64,000 nucleotides of DNA from Microbacterium sp. STN6 (GTDB lineage: Bacteria > Actinomycetota > Actinomycetes > Actinomycetales > Microbacteriaceae). The notes under the pieces were generated by a model. It had not been told where the DNA came from. It saw only the letters and a program-made list of their open reading frames with translations, and searched no databases. The translations under genes were made by a program, and so were the position numbers. The stretch covers positions 248,001 to 312,000 of the forward strand of contig NZ_JAPMIT010000001.1 in NCBI RefSeq assembly GCF_026410545.1, in the 5' to 3' direction. Of the stretch, positions 16,581 to 24,296 are shown one piece after another (the stretch's first letter is position 1; every line of letters begins with the position of its first letter).

Positions 16581-18686
16581 GTGGCGAGAAGCATCTACAT
16601 CACGTCGGCCGAGGGCCACACCGGAAAATCGACCATCGCCCTCGGGGTGCTCGACACCCTCGCACGGTCGGTCGCTCGCGTCGGCGTCTTTCGCCCCATC
16701 GCCCGCTCCACCGTTGAACGCGACTACGTGCTGCAGCTTCTGCTCGACCACGACGGGGTCGACCTCGACTACGACCAGTGCATCGGCACGACCTACGACG
16801 ACGTGCACAGTGACGCGGATGCCGCGCTCGCCCTCATCGTCGAGCGCTACAAGGCCGTGGAGGCCCAGTGCGACGCGGTCGTGATCCTCGGCTCGGATTA
16901 CACGGATGTCGGCACACCGACCGAGCTGCGGTACAACGCGCGCATCGCCGCCAACCTCGGCTCGCCCGCGCTGCTCGTGCTCGGCGGCCGCGTGCCGCGC
17001 GGCACGGGGGAGCGCCTCGGCAGCGGCGAGGCGCGCAGCCCCGAGGAGATGCACCAGCTCGCCGACATCGCCCTCGCGGAGCTGCGCGACGAGCACGCAG
17101 GCGTTCTCGCCATCGTGGCCAACCGGGCCGACCCCGAGCAGCTCGACGGCATCGTGGCCGGCATCGGGGCGAGTGCGCCGGCCGACGTTCCCGTGTGGGC
17201 GATCCCCGAAGATCCGGTGCTCGTCGCGCCCACCATGCGCAGCGTCATGGAGGCCATTGACGGCACGCTGTTGCGCGGCGATCCCGAACTGCTGGGGCGC
17301 GAGGCGCTCGCGGTGGTCGTGGCGGCAATGTCGATGAACAACGTGCTGCCGCGCCTCATCGAGGGCAGCGTCGTGGTCGTGCCGGCAGACCGCACCGAGG
17401 TGCTGCTGGCCGTGCTCATGGCCAACGGCTCCGGCACCTTCCCGTCGGTGGCCGGCATCGTGCTCAACGGCGGCTTCGCCCTGCCCGAGCCCATCGACCG
17501 ACTCATCACCGGCGTGCGATCCACCCTGCCGATCATCGGCACCGAGCTCGGCAGCTACGAGACGACGGTGCGCATCACCAACGCCCGCGGCCGACTCGCC
17601 GCGGACTCCCAGCGCAAGCACGACAGCGCCCTGGCGCTGTTCACCACACACGTGGATGCCGCGCGGCTTCTCGACCGGCTGAACCTCTCGAGCGCGCAGG
17701 TCGTCACGCCGCTCATGTTCGAATACGGCCTGCTGGAGCGGGCGAAGGCCGAGCGCAGACACATCGTGCTTCCCGAGGGGGGCGACGACCGCATCCTTCG
17801 CGCCGCCGCTCGACTGCTCGCGCGCGGCGTGGCCGACCTCACCATTCTGGGCGAGACGTTCGAGGTGCGCTCGCGGGCCATCGAGCTGGGCCTCGACATC
17901 TCGGCGGCCGAGGTGCTGAGCCCCTTCGACCCCGTCCTGAGCATGAAGTTCGCCGAGGAATACGCCCGGCTGCGCTCGCATAAGGGCATCACCATTCAGC
18001 AGGCATCCGACACCGTGACCGACCCGTCGTACTTCGGAACCATGATGGTGCACATGGGGCTCGCCGACGGCATGGTCTCGGGTGCCGCCCACACCACCGC
18101 TCACACGATTCGGCCCGCGTTCGAGATCATCAAGACGAGGCCCGAGGTGTCTGTGGTGTCGAGCGTGTTCCTCATGGCGCTCGCCGACCGGGTGCTGGTC
18201 TACGGCGACTGCGCCGTGATCCCCGACCCGACGGCCGAGCAGCTGGCCGACATCGCGGTGTCCGCCTCCGAGACGGCGGTGCAGTTCGGCATCGAGCCGC
18301 GCGTGGCGATGCTCTCGTACTCGACGGGCGAATCCGGCTCGGGCGCAGACGTCGACAAGGTGCGCCAGGCCACCGCGTTCGTGCGCTCGCGCAGGCCCGA
18401 GCTGCCGGTCGAGGGGCCCATCCAGTACGACGCCGCAGCCGATGCGGCCGTGGCCAAGTCGAAGATGCCGAACTCGCAGGTCGCCGGGCGCGCAACGGTC
18501 TTCATCTTCCCCGACCTCAACACCGGCAACAACACATACAAGGCGGTGCAGCGGAGTGCGGGGGCGGTGGCGATCGGGCCGGTGCTGCAGGGCCTTCGCA
18601 AACCCATCAACGACCTCTCTCGAGGAGCCACAGTGGAAGACATCGTGAACACCGTCGCAATCACGGCGATCCAGGCCGCCTCATGA
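16581..18686 (+). CDS. pta: Phosphate acetyltransferase
   Basis: 701 residues, the long three-domain form. An N-terminal P-loop domain (SAEGHTGKSTIALG, residues 8-21) resembles dethiobiotin synthetase; a middle DRTGG domain follows (about 220-340); the C-terminal catalytic domain (about 375-700) begins LMFEYGLLERAKAERRHIVLPEG and contains SGAAHTTAHTIRPAF and FPDLNTGNNTYKAVQRSAGA. It interconverts acetyl-phosphate and acetyl-CoA. GTG 16581 is chosen for the GGAGAA just upstream and because the N-terminus matches the family from there. The stop overlaps ackA (ATGA), so both are co-translated; xfp lies 84 bp upstream. Confidence 0.97.
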   Translation: MARSIYITSAEGHTGKSTIALGVLDTLARSVARVGVFRPIARSTVERDYVLQLLLDHDGVDLDYDQCIGTTYDDVHSDADAALALIVERYKAVEAQCDAVVILGSDYTDVGTPTELRYNARIAANLGSPALLVLGGRVPRGTGERLGSGEARSPEEMHQLADIALAELRDEHAGVLAIVANRADPEQLDGIVAGIGASAPADVPVWAIPEDPVLVAPTMRSVMEAIDGTLLRGDPELLGREALAVVVAAMSMNNVLPRLIEGSVVVVPADRTEVLLAVLMANGSGTFPSVAGIVLNGGFALPEPIDRLITGVRSTLPIIGTELGSYETTVRITNARGRLAADSQRKHDSALALFTTHVDAARLLDRLNLSSAQVVTPLMFEYGLLERAKAERRHIVLPEGGDDRILRAAARLLARGVADLTILGETFEVRSRAIELGLDISAAEVLSPFDPVLSMKFAEEYARLRSHKGITIQQASDTVTDPSYFGTMMVHMGLADGMVSGAAHTTAHTIRPAFEIIKTRPEVSVVSSVFLMALADRVLVYGDCAVIPDPTAEQLADIAVSASETAVQFGIEPRVAMLSYSTGESGSGADVDKVRQATAFVRSRRPELPVEGPIQYDAAADAAVAKSKMPNSQVAGRATVFIFPDLNTGNNTYKAVQRSAGAVAIGPVLQGLRKPINDLSRGATVEDIVNTVAITAIQAAS

Positions 18687-19885
18687 CCCACATCCTCGTC
18701 GTCAACAGCGGGTCCTCGTCGTTCAAGTACCAGTTCATCGACATCGAATCCGAGCACACGCTCGCGAGCGGCCTCGTCGAGCGAATCGGCCAGCCTGCCG
18801 GGCACACCAGGCACACGGATGCCGCGGGCGAGACCCACGAGCGGGATCTTCCCATCGCAGACCACACCGCGGGCTTCCAGGTGATGCTCGACGCGTTCGA
18901 GCAGTACGGACCGTCGCTTGCGCAGCATCCGCCGCTCGCTGTCGGGCACCGCGTGGTGCACGGGGGCAAGCGGTTCTTCGAGCCGACGATCGTCACGCCT
19001 CTCGTCGAGATCAACATCGAGGATCTGTCCGAGCTGGCGCCGCTGCACAACCCGGGCGCGCTGCAGGGCATTCGGGCGGCCGAGAAGGCGTTCCCGAAGA
19101 TCCCGCACGTTGCGGTGTTCGACACGGCGTTCCACCAGACGCTGCCGTCGGCCGCCTACACGTATGCGATCGACCCCGCGCTCGCCGAGCGGTACCGCAT
19201 TCGGCGCTACGGATTCCACGGCACCTCGCACAAGTTCGTCTCCGAGGCGGCGGCGCGCTTTCTTCAGCGCCCCCTCGGCGAGCTGAACCAGATCGTGCTG
19301 CACCTGGGCAACGGAGCATCGGTGTGCGCGGTGCGCGCCGGCGAGTCGGTCGACACGAGCATGGGCATGACGCCGCTGGAGGGGCTCGTGATGGGCACGC
19401 GGTCGGGCGACATCGACCCCGCAGTGCTGCTGCACCTGCAGCGGCGCACCGGCGCGAGCTCCGACGACCTCGACGAGATGTTCAACAAGCACAGCGGCAT
19501 GCTTGGCATGACGGGCAACCTCGACATGCGCGACGTGCACGCGGCCGCGGAATCCGGCGACGAGGGCGCGAGGCTCGCGCTCGACGTGTACGCGCACCGG
19601 CTCAAGCACTACATCGGCGCGTATCTGGCCGAACTCGGGCGCGTCGACGTCATCTCGTTCACGGCGGGTGTCGGCGAGAACGCGGCGTTCGTGCGCGAGG
19701 CGGCCCTCGAGGGCCTGGAAGAGCTCGGAATCCGGCTCGATCCCGAGCGCAACGGCGCCCGCAGCCGCGAGGCGCGCCGCATCTCGACGGACGACTCGCG
19801 AATCGCGGTGCTCGTGATCCCCACCAACGAGGAACTCGAGATCGCGCGCCAGACGTTCGAGGTGTCGCAGGCCGCGGCGGAATGA
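18683..19885 (+). CDS. ackA: Acetate kinase
   Basis: 400 residues. It makes ATP and acetate from acetyl-phosphate and ADP. Signature 1 is ILVVNSGSSSFKYQ (4-17), signature 2 RRYGFHGTSHKFVSEAA (about 174-190); VLHLGNGASVCA, MGMTPLEGLVMGTRSGDIDP and FTAGVGENAAFVR complete the ASKHA fold active site. Start ATG 18683 overlaps the pta stop. With xfp and pta it forms a pathway yielding ATP and acetate, or acetyl-CoA, from pentose phosphates. The TGA stop is the first three bases of a 35-bp tandem repeat array. Confidence 0.98.
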   Translation: MTHILVVNSGSSSFKYQFIDIESEHTLASGLVERIGQPAGHTRHTDAAGETHERDLPIADHTAGFQVMLDAFEQYGPSLAQHPPLAVGHRVVHGGKRFFEPTIVTPLVEINIEDLSELAPLHNPGALQGIRAAEKAFPKIPHVAVFDTAFHQTLPSAAYTYAIDPALAERYRIRRYGFHGTSHKFVSEAAARFLQRPLGELNQIVLHLGNGASVCAVRAGESVDTSMGMTPLEGLVMGTRSGDIDPAVLLHLQRRTGASSDDLDEMFNKHSGMLGMTGNLDMRDVHAAAESGDEGARLALDVYAHRLKHYIGAYLAELGRVDVISFTAGVGENAAFVREAALEGLEELGIRLDPERNGARSREARRISTDDSRIAVLVIPTNEELEIARQTFEVSQAAAE

Positions 19886-20000
19886 CGCCGCGACCCGTCG
19901 CGCTGCCCTGCACAGCGTGACGCCGCGACCCGTCGCGCTGCCCTGCACAGCGTGACGCCGCGACCCGTCGCGCTGCCCTGCACAGCGTGACGCCGCGACC
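19883..20000. repeat. 35-bp tandem repeat starting in the ackA stop codon
   Basis: Three perfect 35-bp copies (19883-19917, 19918-19952, 19953-19987) and 13 bases of a fourth. Each begins TGACGCCGCGACCCGTCGCG and ends CTGCCCTGCACAGCG. The inner GCGAC CC GTCGC can form a small hairpin. The first copy includes the ackA stop codon, so the array may have grown by slippage from the gene's 3' end. Confidence 0.95.
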
Positions 20001-20020
20001 TTACCCAGCACCACCCGCGT

Positions 20021-20096
20021 TTCAGCAGGAGGAATCGGCCGACACGCCGGCTGCGTCCGCTGATTCGTCGGCACGCCGCCCGATTGCTCCTGATTA
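20021..20096. repeat. Imperfect palindromic (MITE/REP-like) element, copy A
   Basis: The left end, TTCAGCAGGAGGAATCGGCC then GACACGCCG, is shared almost base for base with 21482-21510. The right end CGATTGCTCCTGATTA is an imperfect inverted copy of TCAGCAGGAGGAATCG. Length about 76 bp. No coding potential. It lies 62 bp beyond the 3' end of the DUF559-like gene. Confidence 0.75.
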
Positions 20097-20158
20097 CTGC
20101 AGCGGGGTGCACTACGGCGGCAGTGCGCTACCGCAGCAGGCTGCGTGCATCACTGCGA

Positions 20159-21094
20159 TCAGCTGCGTGCACGAGCGCTCTCGACTACCCGAACGATCGC
20201 GTCCCAGGTGCCGGGCCAGTCGCCGTCGATGTGGTCAGGATTCACGCTGATCATCGGCAGATCCCACCGCTGCGCGGCGAGAATTCGGCTTGTGTCGCGA
20301 AGTACCTGGGCTGGCCCACTGTGAAACGCGATGCCGTTGACCTCGAAGCCGACGCATTCCTCGATGATGCCGTCGATCCTGCCGAGGCCCGGGATCACCA
20401 CCTGGGGCCGCACCCGGTATCCGCCTGCGCGTACTCGGCGGATGAAGATCGTCTCCCACCCGGACTCCGCGGCCGGCGTGATCTCGTCGAGTAGTGGATG
20501 CAGATGGCGCGGCAGTGCCAGCACCACGCTGCGAACGGAGGCGGGCGTGAGCAGGTGATGGTGAATCACAGAATCAATGCAAGCGAGGGCGTGCTCCGCA
20601 TCCTGACAGCGCAGCGCCTGGGCCAGCGCGTTCTGTGGCGGCTCAAGCCAGTCGAGCTCCCGCCCGGCCGACCCTCGCTCGCTCCAGTGCAGAACCGGCA
20701 TGCCGGGAGCACGAATCTGTAGCGGATCGCCCTCGGACCGCGCCCGCGCACCGGGCGCAGGCACCGGAGCCAGACTGCCAAGAAGAGCGGATGCGCGCTC
20801 CCGACTCAGCCGTGAGGCATTCGGTGCGAGCTGCACGTGGAGCCGGTTGCCCTTGCCAGCCCACGCGCCCCATCGGTGCAGCGCGCTCACGCAGCCGACT
20901 CGGCCGCCCAGCGCGAGCGCGCGCAACTGGTCGGAGTCGGCGAGTCCGGTCGCGAACCAGCCACGACGCACGCGGAAGAGCGTGCTGTCCGCCAGCGCTC
21001 GAGACAGCGCGCCTCGCGTTACGCCGAGGCGCGCCAGCGTCGAGCCGCGGGCAACCTGGCCGAGGGAGTTCATGAGATCGATGAGCTGCGGCAT
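20159..21094 (-). CDS. AbiEi-like/DUF559 (Vsr-fold) protein
   Basis: 311 residues. The first 60 (GQVARGSTLARLGVTRGALSRALADSTLFRVRRGWFAT) resemble the winged-helix domain of AbiEi-type antitoxins. The C-terminal 100 (about 210-311) match the DUF559/very-short-patch-repair-like endonuclease fold: VRPQVVIPGLGRIDGIIEECVGFEVNGIAFHS carries the acidic D...E pair, but ExN replaces the usual ExK/ExD, so nuclease activity is uncertain. Such proteins are common, often single, in actinobacteria and their function is not known. No partner toxin gene is adjacent. It lies between two copies of a palindromic element (20021 and 21482) in a repeat-rich stretch. Two ATGs (codons 1 and 8) are possible starts; neither has a clear ribosome binding site. 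Confidence 0.8.
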   Translation of the reverse strand: MPQLIDLMNSLGQVARGSTLARLGVTRGALSRALADSTLFRVRRGWFATGLADSDQLRALALGGRVGCVSALHRWGAWAGKGNRLHVQLAPNASRLSRERASALLGSLAPVPAPGARARSEGDPLQIRAPGMPVLHWSERGSAGRELDWLEPPQNALAQALRCQDAEHALACIDSVIHHHLLTPASVRSVVLALPRHLHPLLDEITPAAESGWETIFIRRVRAGGYRVRPQVVIPGLGRIDGIIEECVGFEVNGIAFHSGPAQVLRDTSRILAAQRWDLPMISVNPDHIDGDWPGTWDAIVRVVESARARS

Positions 21095-21174
21095 CCGTCA
21101 ACTGTTGCGGTAGCCACGGCGCTCGGCGGTCCTCACGATCGAATCTGTGGAAACTGACCGGAACCGCCGTGCTG

Positions 21175-21430
21175 GGGAGGGGGAGGGAGGAGTGGCGCTG
21201 GGCGGCGGGCGACGGTGAAGGGCGGGGGAGACGTGGCGCTGGGCGGCGGGCGAGGGTGAAGGGCGGGGGAGACGTGGCGGCGGGCGACGGGAGAGGGTGA
21301 AGGGCAGGGAGAGGTGGCGGTGGCGGTGGACGACGGGAGAGGGTGAAGGGCGGGGAGACGTGGCGGTGGGCGGCAGGCGAGGGCGAAGGGCGGGGCGACG
21401 GCGGGCGACGGGAGGCGGCGACGGGCCGGG
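21175..21430. repeat. Degenerate G-rich minisatellite
   Basis: Runs of GGGCGGCGGGCGA, GGGTGAAGGGCGGGGGAGAC and GTGGCGGTGG recur four to five times with a loose period near 50 bp. The plus strand is strongly purine/G-rich. Open frames across it are repeat artefacts, and I see no gene in 21095-21683; that whole stretch holds this array, copy B of the palindromic element and the heptamer array. Confidence 0.8.
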
Positions 21431-21481
21431 CGGCACGGATGTGACGCGCTGCGCACTTGTAGCCACTCTGTCACCGCGTCG

Positions 21482-21557
21482 TTCAACAGGAGGAATCGGC
21501 CGACACGCCGCGGAAACGGTGGCCGAGAGCGGGGTATCGCTCGATTTCTCCTGCTGA
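21482..21557. repeat. Imperfect palindromic (MITE/REP-like) element, copy B
   Basis: Left end TTCAACAGGAGGAATCGGCC then GACACGCCG matches copy A with one mismatch in 29 bases; right end CGATTTCTCCTGCTGA is the inverted repeat of the left end with one mismatch. The middle differs from copy A. Same orientation as copy A. Confidence 0.8.
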
Positions 21558-21663
21558 GTGACGGGTGACGGGTGACGGGTGACGGGTGACGGGTGACGGG
21601 TGACGGGTGACGGGTGACGGGTGACGGGTGACGGGGTGACGGGTGACGGGTGACGGGCGACGG
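21558..21663. repeat. Heptanucleotide tandem array (GTGACGG)n
   Basis: Fourteen perfect GTGACGG units plus one variant (GCGACGG), with a single extra G at 21635 splitting the array into eleven and three-plus-one. It starts in the last base positions after copy B of the palindromic element and ends about 20 bp past the stop of the DUF624 gene. It is a candidate hypervariable locus. Confidence 0.95.
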
Positions 21664-21683
21664 GCGGCGACGCCCACCCCACC

Positions 21684-22379
21684 TCACCCCGCCTGCTCCA
21701 CCACCTTCGTGAACGCGAAGTGCGCGTTGCTCCACACGGCGAAGAGCAGCACGCTCGGCACCAGGAACGCGCCGAGCACCGGTTGCACCAGCACGGCGGC
21801 CGCGATGAGCCCCAGAAGCACGAGCGCCATCACGCTGAAGTACCACCGGCGCACCGCCAGGTACACCGCGGCCTTCACGATGGCAGCCGCCGACACCCGC
21901 TCATACATCGCAAAGCCGGCCAGCGCCGTCACGGCGACCGCCACAGCGGCGGCAGCAATCATCACGAGCGTGGGCGCGAACAGCGGGGCGTACGTGTTCG
22001 CCCCGAACAGCGCCAGGTTGAACAGCATCGCCGAGACGATCACCGCGACGCCCAGCCCGACGACGAACGCCCGGCCTGCATTGCGGCGGTAACTGCGCCA
22101 GAACGCACCGAGCGGATGCGGCGCCGCGTCATCACGCGCCGCCTTGAACGCGCCGAACGCCGCGGCCAGTGACGGCGCGAGCGTGAGCGACAGCAGCATG
22201 AAGAACGGCCACGATGCGAGGGGGTCCGGCACGGCGAACACCATGATCGCCAGCGGCAGGTTCGCGGCGATGAGCGACACGTTGATCATGAGCGCGGTGT
22301 ACACGTGGCCGAAGATTGACTCGAACGTCTCTTGTCGCACGGCGAAGAGGCGGCGTCGACGGGCAGGCACGGCGCTCAC
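21684..22379 (-). CDS. DUF624 (YesL-like) membrane protein
   Basis: 231 residues with five or so hydrophobic segments, beginning VSAVPARRRRLFAVRQETFESIFGHVYTALMINVSLIAAN. DUF624/YesL proteins are membrane proteins of unknown function encoded with carbohydrate ABC importers of the CUT1 type, as here. GTG 22379 overlaps the stop of the preceding permease gene (GTGA), which decides the start; it is the last gene of the importer operon. It could assist assembly or regulation of the importer, but nothing in the sequence proves this. The heptamer array begins about 20 bp past its stop. Confidence 0.85.
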   Translation of the reverse strand: MSAVPARRRRLFAVRQETFESIFGHVYTALMINVSLIAANLPLAIMVFAVPDPLASWPFFMLLSLTLAPSLAAAFGAFKAARDDAAPHPLGAFWRSYRRNAGRAFVVGLGVAVIVSAMLFNLALFGANTYAPLFAPTLVMIAAAAVAVAVTALAGFAMYERVSAAAIVKAAVYLAVRRWYFSVMALVLLGLIAAAVLVQPVLGAFLVPSVLLFAVWSNAHFAFTKVVEQAG

Positions 22380-23287
22380 CCTTTCATTCCGCTCGTCGCG
22401 ATGCCGCTGATGAAGTAGCGCTGCCCCGACAGGAAGATGATGAAGATCGGGATGATGGAGATCACCGAACCGGTCATGATCATGGCGTACTGCGCCGAGT
22501 ACTGGCCGATGAACGAGCGAAGCCCGATCTGCACGGTCCACAGGTTGTTGCTCGAGAGGTAGATGAACGGCCCCATGTAGTCGTTCCACGTGTTCACGAA
22601 CGTCAGAAGCGCGAGCGACGCGAGTGCGGGCTTCGACAACGGCAGGATGATGCGGGCCCAGATGCCGTAGTCATTGAGCCCGTCGATGCGCGCGGCCTCG
22701 TTCAGGTCGTCGGGGATCGTCATGTAGTACTGCCGCATGAGGAAGACGCCGAATGCGCCGAATGCCTGCAGCAGGATGAGCGCGGTAAACGTGTTCGTCA
22801 GCCCCGCGTGCTGCATCATGACGTACTGCGGAATCATGTACGCCTGCCACGGAACGGCGATCGTCGCGACGTACGCCAGGAACAGGGCGTCGCGCCCCGG
22901 AAACTTCACCTTCGAGAAGCCGTACGCCGCGAAGCTGCCCGTGAGCACCTGCAGGAACGTGATGACGATCGCGAGCAGCGCGGAGTTGCCGAGGTAGCCG
23001 GCCAGCGGGATCTTGTTCCAGATCTGCGCGTAGTTGCTCCACACGAACGTCTCGGGTACCCACTGGATCGGCACCGTGAGCACCTGGTTGTCGTGCTTGA
23101 ACGACGACGACAGCATCCAGATGAAGGGGAGAAGCACCACGATGAGCAGCACCGAGAGCGCCACGTACATGGCCGCCTTGCCGAGACGAGAGCGGATGCG
23201 CCTACGCCCCCTGCGCGATGGCCGCGGACTCGGGTGGGTGTGCGCCGTCTCGAGCTCCTGCGTGAGGTCTGAAGTGAGCGTGGACAT
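22376..23287 (-). CDS. Carbohydrate ABC transporter permease (MalG type)
   Basis: 303 residues with six predicted transmembrane helices after a basic N-terminus. The cytoplasmic EAA loop reads EAARIDGLNDYGIWARIILP, which contacts the ATPase. The C-terminus (GQRYFISGIATSGMKG) is typical of MalG/LacG-type CUT1 permeases. Its ATG shares one base with the stop of the MalF-type gene (TGATG), so the two are translationally coupled, and it overlaps the DUF624 start. No ATPase gene is present in the operon; a shared MsiK-like ATPase elsewhere is expected, as in many actinobacteria. Confidence 0.95.
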   Translation of the reverse strand: MSTLTSDLTQELETAHTHPSPRPSRRGRRRIRSRLGKAAMYVALSVLLIVVLLPFIWMLSSSFKHDNQVLTVPIQWVPETFVWSNYAQIWNKIPLAGYLGNSALLAIVITFLQVLTGSFAAYGFSKVKFPGRDALFLAYVATIAVPWQAYMIPQYVMMQHAGLTNTFTALILLQAFGAFGVFLMRQYYMTIPDDLNEAARIDGLNDYGIWARIILPLSKPALASLALLTFVNTWNDYMGPFIYLSSNNLWTVQIGLRSFIGQYSAQYAMIMTGSVISIIPIFIIFLSGQRYFISGIATSGMKG

Positions 23288-24207
23288 CAGCGCTCCCGCC
23301 GTTGCTGAATCTTGAACTGGAAGACGGTGACCACCAGCACGATGAGGAACAGCACGAGCGAGATGGCCGAGGAGTAGCCGAACTGGCCGTTGAGAATGCC
23401 GTCCTGGTAGATCAGTTGCGACAGCACGAGTGTGGCGCGACCGGGGCCTCCCTGGGTCATGACGAAGATGAGGTCGAAGACCTTGAAGCTGGAGACGCTG
23501 AGCAGCACGAGCACGAGGAACGTCGTGGGCCGCAGCGAGGGCAACGTGACGTTCCAGAACTTCTGCCAGCGGCCGGCCCCGTCGACCTCGGCGGCCTCGT
23601 AGTACTCAGAGGGGATCGCCTGGAGCCCGGCGAGGAACAGCACCATGTAGTAGCCCATGTCGCGCCACACGCTGGTGATGATGACCGCTGGCAGCGCCCA
23701 CCCGGTGCTCGCCGTCCAGCCAGGGGCGTTGGCGATGCCGATCATGTGCAGGAACTGGTTGATCGGTCCGTTGATCGGGTCGAACAGCATGTTCCACACG
23801 ATGGCGATGGCCACCAGCGAGGTGATGTACGGGAAGAAGATCGCGACCCGGAAGAAGGCGATGCCCTTCAGTTTCTGGTTCAGCAGTAGCGCGAGGCCGA
23901 GCGAGAGGGCGAGCGTCAGCGGCACGTGTCCGAGTGCGTACAGAACCGTGTTGGTGAAGGCGACGTGGAAGTTGCTGTCGCCGACGAGCCGCACGAAGTT
24001 GTCGATGCCGGCCCAGGTCGGAGGGTTGTAGGCATCCCAGTGCATGAACGCCAGCACGAACGCGGCGATCACGGGGATCAGCGTGAAGAGCGCGAAGCCG
24101 AGGAAGTTCGGCAGGATGAAGCTCCAGCCGACGAGAATCCGTCGCCGGCGGAGCGACCGACTGGTCGGCCTGCGCGTCACGCTCGCGCGTTGGGTGAGGG
24201 TTGTCAT
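23287..24207 (-). CDS. Carbohydrate ABC transporter permease (MalF type)
   Basis: 306 residues, six predicted helices, N-terminus rich in Arg/Thr, then LVGWSFILPNFLGFALFTLIP. The EAA loop reads EAAEVDGAGRWQKFWNVTLP. It pairs with the following MalG-type permease to form the membrane channel of a CUT1 sugar importer. A GAGAGA run precedes ATG 24207. The gene follows the binding-protein gene after 89 bp containing a strong hairpin, which would lower permease expression relative to the binding protein. The sugar is unknown; neighbouring lyase-type genes suggest oligosaccharides from an acidic glycan. Confidence 0.95.
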   Translation of the reverse strand: MTTLTQRASVTRRPTSRSLRRRRILVGWSFILPNFLGFALFTLIPVIAAFVLAFMHWDAYNPPTWAGIDNFVRLVGDSNFHVAFTNTVLYALGHVPLTLALSLGLALLLNQKLKGIAFFRVAIFFPYITSLVAIAIVWNMLFDPINGPINQFLHMIGIANAPGWTASTGWALPAVIITSVWRDMGYYMVLFLAGLQAIPSEYYEAAEVDGAGRWQKFWNVTLPSLRPTTFLVLVLLSVSSFKVFDLIFVMTQGGPGRATLVLSQLIYQDGILNGQFGYSSAISLVLFLIVLVVTVFQFKIQQRRER

Positions 24208-24240
24208 TCTCTCTGCACGTCTCCTGGTGTCCGGGTGCGA

Positions 24241-24279
24241 CCTGCGGGTCGGCCTTCACGTTGCCGACCGACCCGCAGG
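24241..24279 (-). terminator. Intercistronic hairpin between binding protein and permease genes
   Basis: CCTGCGGGTCGG (24241-24252) and CCGACCCGCAGG (24268-24279) are perfect 12-bp inverted arms around a 15-base loop. It lies just after the binding-protein stop. It may protect the upstream mRNA or attenuate transcription into the permeases, the usual arrangement in malE-malF-type operons. Confidence 0.75.
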
Positions 24280-24296
24280 CGCGGGCTGCCCGAATG

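Noticed and set aside
19883-20000. CRISPR-like array
   Set aside because: The 35-bp units are contiguous with no spacers, and no cas genes are present.
21558-21663. Origin-type iterons or CRISPR
   Set aside because: Seven-base units without spacers, no replication gene nearby and no DnaA-box cluster; a simple slippage array explains it.
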